DNA of 64,000 bases, from the NCBI GenBank assembly GCA_050084985.1, contig JBITNC010000001.1:205406001-205470000 (forward strand), read 5' to 3'. This DNA comes from Nageia nagi. Lineage: Eukaryota > Pinophyta. Shown one piece after another: positions 59,107 through 64,000 of the stretch. Under the pieces are notes generated by a model. That model was not told the origin of the DNA. It ran no database searches and saw nothing but the letters and a program-made list of their open reading frames with translations. Within the stretch, counting starts at the first letter, position 1; each line of letters opens with the position of its first letter. Made by a program: the position numbers and the translations under genes.

Positions 59107-62100
59107 TTGTCAGGCATTACATCCTCCTTGCATTACACCCCTCATCCGTCACAGTCAGTTGCTACTAATTCAGTTTACTTGCAGGTTAAAATAGCAAAGA
59201 TCAATTCTAAGCTAGGCAAATCCAAAGAGATGCAGTTAGCCAGGTTGACGAAGCACAGTCAAATAGAATTTGCAAAAGAGAACCCTAAAGATCCCCTGAA
59301 GCAAGCTAAATTTAAGAATAACTTTACCAATGTCCAGGATACCAACTGGTCTCACACTGACCCGATTCGAACACTCCAGGCCATTGGGGAGTTGGACAAA
59401 TTCCAAATCTCTAAAGAAGTAGTATGTACTTCTAGATTGGCGACTACCACATTAATTCCTTTTGTCGTTCCTTTTCCAAAGCTTGTATGGAGAGCTTACC
59501 CCAAGTGGTGGTTAGAGTCCAGATGGGACTACTATACCATGAGAAACGATGGATGGGAGTTACAAATCTATAAAGAAATTAAGGGAAGGCAGATGGTGAA
59601 AAGAATCTCCGATTCAGCCGTTGAGGCCATCCGAGGGCATGCTGACTATTTTCTTGAGGGCCCCGCACACACTTACATCCGGGTCTATGGCTCTGAAGTT
59701 AGGCCTTATCTCTTGCCTCGATAAACCAGTAACCATCTTGTCCTTATGGAATTCTGCAGACAGTTGCTATTTTTATATGAAAATGTATGGAAGAAGAAAA
59801 ATGCCACAACTAATCTCCCTATTTCAATCGGGAACTACTTTGCTCAACCTGGAAAGAAGCTAAGGAGATGGGCAGTGAATTATCTTACTACCACTTCAGT
59901 GAGGAGGAGGCAACTTCCCATTATGACCCTGAAGGAAGCATCCAGTGCTTTTTACAAATGGGCATTTAGGAATCCTATGATCTATGAACATCGATGTCTC
60001 AAGAACAAGGAAAAATACAGAAACAAGAGGTAGGAGAAGCATATTGAAGAGGTTCATCAAATCCTAATAGCTGGAGGACGAATCAACAGGAGGATCCAAA
60101 ACCTGAACCCTCGTATTGCCTCTGTTGATAAATCTACCTCCTCTTCAAGAGTGAGAAGACACCAGGGAAGGACAGGAGCATGCTACTCTAGGTGGGGTAA
60201 AGCCAGGAATCCACACTGTAGTCAAGGAGATTACCAAAGATATTGCCATCATGAAGGAAACAGGATATTCAAATTTCCCTCTCTGATAGCTCGAAGATGC
60301 TATCCCAAAAGATGTTCCTACAGTGCCTATCATCCCCTTTCGGGCTGAGAATCCTCTAGTCCATCCCGACTTATTGACACCAACAAAAGAATATGCACTA
60401 GATACATTCCCAGAGCCTATTGAGGTTGCAATCCAAGAAATGCTCTTATTACAAACCAACCAGAGAACCCTAGCTCCTCAAGTTCATCTTCCAATTCCGA
60501 AACATCTTCCGAATCATCTAGTTCACATGAATCAAGTTCAGAAGAAGGAGAGACTGAAAAAGAGATTGAGGAAGAGCATGAGGATGGTGAGCACTACTAT
60601 TCTAACTCACATGACACTCAAATCTTAGACACTGAAGGGGATTCTGATACAGAAGAAGTTGATGAGATATTGCCTTCTACGTCCACAACAGTTAAGCAAA
60701 GAAAAAGAAGGCATTGCCTTCTTCTGAATCTGCCACTTTGCAAAGAAAAAGAAGGTCGTCCCCCAAGAAAGGAGCTTCTCAAACAACCCCTAGCAAACCT
60801 TCAAAGCCAAGTAGAACTTTTGCAGTTGGAGATGGAGGAGATGAGGAAGATAAAGGAGAAAGTAAGGAACAGAAAAAGAAGAGGAAGCAACAGAAGCATG
60901 GCAACCACAAGTCATCAAAGAGTAAGTAGAAGCCAACTCAGGAAAAGAGCCAACAATTGAGAATTGAAGAAATTCCCCGGGAATCTGCTCCAACTAATAC
61001 GGATACCACTTTGGCCAACATCGCAATTAGCTTAGCACAGCAAAAGGAATATGATTTTGACATTGATGCAATAATCAAAGATCTCCAGATGAGCTACCGA
61101 AGTGACGATGACGAGTCCAGCCAAAGGAAGGAAGCTATGTCGAAGGATTCCCCGATCGAGGAGATAGACACTTTCGTGTCTATGAAAAATGATATGGTGA
61201 TCGTCAACAGATGTTATTCTAAGAAAAAGCATCTACAAGATTTGCAAGACATGCGAGTCCACACCAAAGAATTTAAAGTAAAGAAAATTGGGTGGGTTGG
61301 ACGCAAACATGCCATTAATTACAATGTGGATGAGATGGTCAAACAAGGGATCAAGAGGGAAAATACTGTTAAAGAATTGCAGAAGGATTTGGCTCGAAAG
61401 AACAAGCTAGTGAAAGAAATAGAGACCACGAAAATGACCATCGAAGATATCAAAGTCCAAACTTCACTAAACGTTGGTATCATTTCCACTAAAGAAACTC
61501 TAGTCAATGCAATGATGAGAGTGGTCAATGAGCTTTCACTCTGGTTAGTTGCCCTTACAGACGAACAAAAGATTGAGAAAAACACAATGGCCGCCATTTC
61601 ACAGTTACTTCAAGATTTTCAAAATCATGAGCAAGCCATTCAAAATATCAGAAGGGCATCTGAAGGACAACCTAGTCGAGTACAATATTGCCAAGAATTT
61701 GCCTACCACTTGCATTGGTTGAGGTTCGCTATGGGAGATTGTGCCAATCTTGCACAAGCGAGGGCCGAATTGACATTTGCCTTAGTCTTTCAAATGAGCC
61801 AGTTCGTACAACCTATCAGTTTTATGAATGTAGATGGAAGCACCAGGCGAGTTGAGCTCACTATGCAGGAAGATCAAAACATTGTCAAAGAGCTCATCTT
61901 CACGAAGGATGTAAATTTACTGAGGGTTGGGACCCACATTGTGAATCAACAGAACTTGGCCGTTTGGAAATTTCAGATGGAAACTACCTCTCAGTTCATC
62001 CTCGACTTCCAAAATAGAAAGGATGAAGAATTACCAGGTGCACTTACTATAGAACTTGCCAAGGCCAAGGCATTCTTCGATGATCGATCTCACGGGATTC

Positions 62101-62150
62101 CTGAGAACATCTTTGCTGCTGCTCACTCTACCGGTCCCACAGAGGGATGA
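59107..62150 (+). pseudogene. Family gene E, recently broken, with internal deletion
   Basis: The open frame starts near 59107 but has no early ATG; TTACTTGCAG before 59185 may be a splice acceptor. DTNWSHTDPIRT (59340) and PFVVPFPKL match copies A and B. Then the frame jumps to VWRAYPKWW (59487), so about 190 codons with the MDFS and SYLVYLL blocks are deleted in frame. WDYYTMRNDGWELQIYKEIK and HTYIRVYGSEVRPYLLPR follow, then a single stop, then TSNHLVLMEFCRQL in the same frame. An acidic SSESSSS/EEGE linker and a KKKRK cluster come next, with about three frameshifts. The last 397 codons (60957-62150) are open: DTFVS...CYSKKKH...GRKH, coiled coil, and FTKDVNLLRVGTHIV. Confidence 0.8.
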
Positions 62151-62200
62151 TTAGGTAAATGCATATTTTATTTTCCAACTTATTATTCATATATTTTAAA

Positions 62201-62244
62201 TTTCGCATTGTGATGGATGAGTTTTTACTCCCACAGTTGCGAAA
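62201..62244 (+). promoter_or_regulatory. 3'-tail hairpin with conserved loop (gene E)
   Basis: TTTCGCATTGTG pairs with CACAGTTGCGAAA (one bulge) around GGATGAGTTTTTACTCC. The loop matches those after genes A and D; the stem is different. It begins 50 nt past the stop codon. Confidence 0.75.
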
Positions 62245-63482
62245 AGACTCTTGATTTGACATAAAGATGGAATCCAATATAATCGAATGTGATCAGATGC
62301 GGATTTAGTTGATGTGACGTTTAGCGGTGCTGTTTGGCTGCAGTTTTGTTTTCTATCAATAGTTTTCGCATTTTACAATACAGTATTAGGGTTGTATAGT
62401 TGTTTTAGGGCAACATTTCATTTAATGAGGTTGTTAGTAGCATACTATAAGTACCCCTCATCAGATCATTTTGAAGAGAGATAAGGATCTAGGAGAGATA
62501 GTTATGTAGTTAGAGATATGCATATGGTTGAATGTATGAGCATAAAGATTGTGCAATTGCTTTGAGTTGAATGTCAATTTTCTGAAGAGCATATTTTGAA
62601 GCGCAACTTTTGCAGTTGAAGTTTTCATTACATGTATGTATGATCAATCTTTCTAGGAAACTTTGTCATCAATGAAAGTCTGATTGTGTATTTCATGGGA
62701 TTGTAGTTTATGTTGATGGCATGGCATGCATGTTGTAGCAACATTTATATATTTATGAGCATTTCCTTTGAAAATCCGGCACTTTAGGGAAAGATTGTTG
62801 AATATCTTTCTTAAATGGATGATTGATCATTCCTGCAATCTGCATACAGTTGCATTATTTTGGAATTACTCTGCTTTTCTGATATTTGATTGGCTTTATC
62901 CACCGGAAATGAGAAACTGATCCACACACCATTTTATATCCACCTTACCACACCGGTGATTACCTTGTGCTCTTGCTAGGGAAAGATCCGAACCCAATCA
63001 CTTCCTCTCTTGCTTGATTACCCAGCGGAAATTTCATAATAAATCTGAAAGCAAAGTCCCAAACCCTATACAACGGTAAATAATCATTACTTACCTTACC
63101 ATCGACTACTAAGTTCACTTCGCTCTTGCATATCTATACACCCGGAATACCATTGTCCTTTGCTTTGAGTATTGTCATGAAAGTTACAGAAAACTGTGAA
63201 AGAATCCCAATAGGTCTGTAATTAATTTGTGGGTCTAGCATACAAGGTACTCCTGAAACCCATTAGTACCACATACCGGGTACTCGTATTTGCATACCAG
63301 CATACCGCCGTACCATGTGATCTAGTTGTGAGTTAACCACCCCAAGCACATTCTTACCTGAGCCACTCCCTCGACAAAAGAACACCTTTGATAGGTAAAG
63401 TCCTTTCAAGTGGAGGTAAGTAACGCTACCTCACTCATCTTGGTGTTGTTTCCCACAGGGAGGAAACAAACTCACGTCAACA
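62245..63482 (+). other. 3' tail of unit E
   Basis: Non-coding. TTTTAGGGCAACATTTC (62403) and AAGTCCTTTCAAGTGG (63399) are shared with unit A. There is no other recognisable gene. Confidence 0.5.
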
Positions 63483-64000
63483 CTCATAAGTCTCAAAAAA
63501 TGACTAAGTGTTCGAGGAGTACCAAGGTGGTACCCAAGTCTCACTTTTCAAAGGATGCCATCTAGGTTGATATAATTATTATTTTATTGATTGACCAAAG
63601 GCGATTTAATAGTCAATATTCTTTTATTTGAGATAACTAATTTATATTTATTTTTAAAATGTTATGTATTAAAGTTAAATTTTAACTTTAGCATTTTAAA
63701 ATTAAAATAAAAAAAGGCACTAGAGAGACTTAGCGGAATAATAATCAAAATTTAAAAAAAAAATTAAAATGTCTATAGGAAAAAAAAGAAATAAGGTTCC
63801 AACATTAGAAATGTGTAAAAATTAAATTAAATGATTTAATAACCCTTTGCATACCCACAAGTCAAAAATAAATAAATAGAAAGTGCTTAGTCATCTTGAG
63901 GAGAGAAATATTTCCTAAAACCTTAAGTGTTGATTTCTTTCTAAATAAAGGGAGATAAGGACGAATTGTTTAAAAAGACAAATACATGACTTCCAAAATC
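63483..64000 (+). other. Start of a further unit (G), cut by the window edge
   Basis: GACTAAGTGTT (63502) is the motif that separates array units elsewhere. The last 30 bases (AAAAAGACAAATACATGACT, 63972-63991) resemble the inner palindrome of array F. The middle (63560-63960) is AT-rich. No gene is visible yet. Confidence 0.45.

Larger units (their letters stand above)
57067..63482 (+). mobile_element. Unit E (family gene with palindrome array)
   Basis: Starts TGTTGTGACTAACACAACAC (57067), like units A and F. Ends ACTCACGTCAACA (63482), after AAAGTCCTTTCAAGTGGAGG (63398), the tail motif shared with A, B and F. Inside: palindrome array, two TATA boxes, family gene and conserved-loop hairpin. 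The flanks GAAGG and CTCAT do not match. As with A followed by B, another unit begins directly after it. Confidence 0.55.

Overview
This is plant nuclear DNA, AT-rich and almost entirely made of transposable elements of different ages nested in one another. The mix is Ty3/gypsy chromoviruses with a Met-tRNA primer site, Copia-type LTR ends, an L1-type LINE, hAT remnants and one small stretch of spliced host-type exons. A large-genome seed plant, perhaps a gymnosperm, is my inference; no sequence here fixes the species. There are no bacterial-type genes and no CRISPR array.

The main theme is an uncharacterised protein family that I cannot name, present in five copies: A (5577-8620, +), B (about 13417-16482, +), D (43480-40216, -), E (about 59107-62150, +) and an intact 1160-residue copy (27555-24073, -). 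The order of parts is the same: a globular N-terminal domain ending in a [TY][FYI]IR[VL]YGS..P[FY]LLP motif, an acidic and Lys/Arg-rich linker, and a coiled-coil C-terminal part. A, B, D and E are broken. Each lies downstream of a TATA box and of a long array of degenerate palindromes whose sequence is particular to that copy. A, D and E also carry, just after the stop codon, a hairpin with a conserved loop and changing stems. Units A, B, E and a deleted copy F (46118-48528) share terminal sequences (TGTTGTG ... CCCAACA). A plus B together are flanked by the 5-bp direct repeat AAGCC.

Layout: 1-3503 old repeats and an LTR-like promoter region; 3504-17198 the A+B composite; 18234-33030 a degenerate chromovirus (TSD TAACC) with a very young LTR element (22433-31052, TSD CTCCT) inserted in its integrase region in the opposite orientation; 33.5-38.9 kb a hAT transposase remnant mixed with a second chromovirus remnant; 39140-44937 unit D; about 44938-45490 an LTR end with primer site; 46118-48528 unit F; 49476-50159 four in-frame host-type exons; 50680-51635 a non-autonomous hAT element (TSD GATCTAAT); about 51950-54540 a LINE remnant; 55834-56056 a Copia-type LTR; 57067-63482 unit E; and 63483-64000 the start of another unit.

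The young nested element is the key to the family. It has gag and the 1160-residue family protein but no protease, reverse transcriptase or integrase, so it must use enzymes supplied by another element. Its U3 holds a periodic array of TGACGTCA-like palindromes upstream of the TATA box, which parallels the palindrome arrays upstream of the other copies. My hypothesis is that the family protein acts on its own element's array, for example as an anti-silencing or transcription factor in the manner of VANC proteins of VANDAL transposons. This is untested inference.
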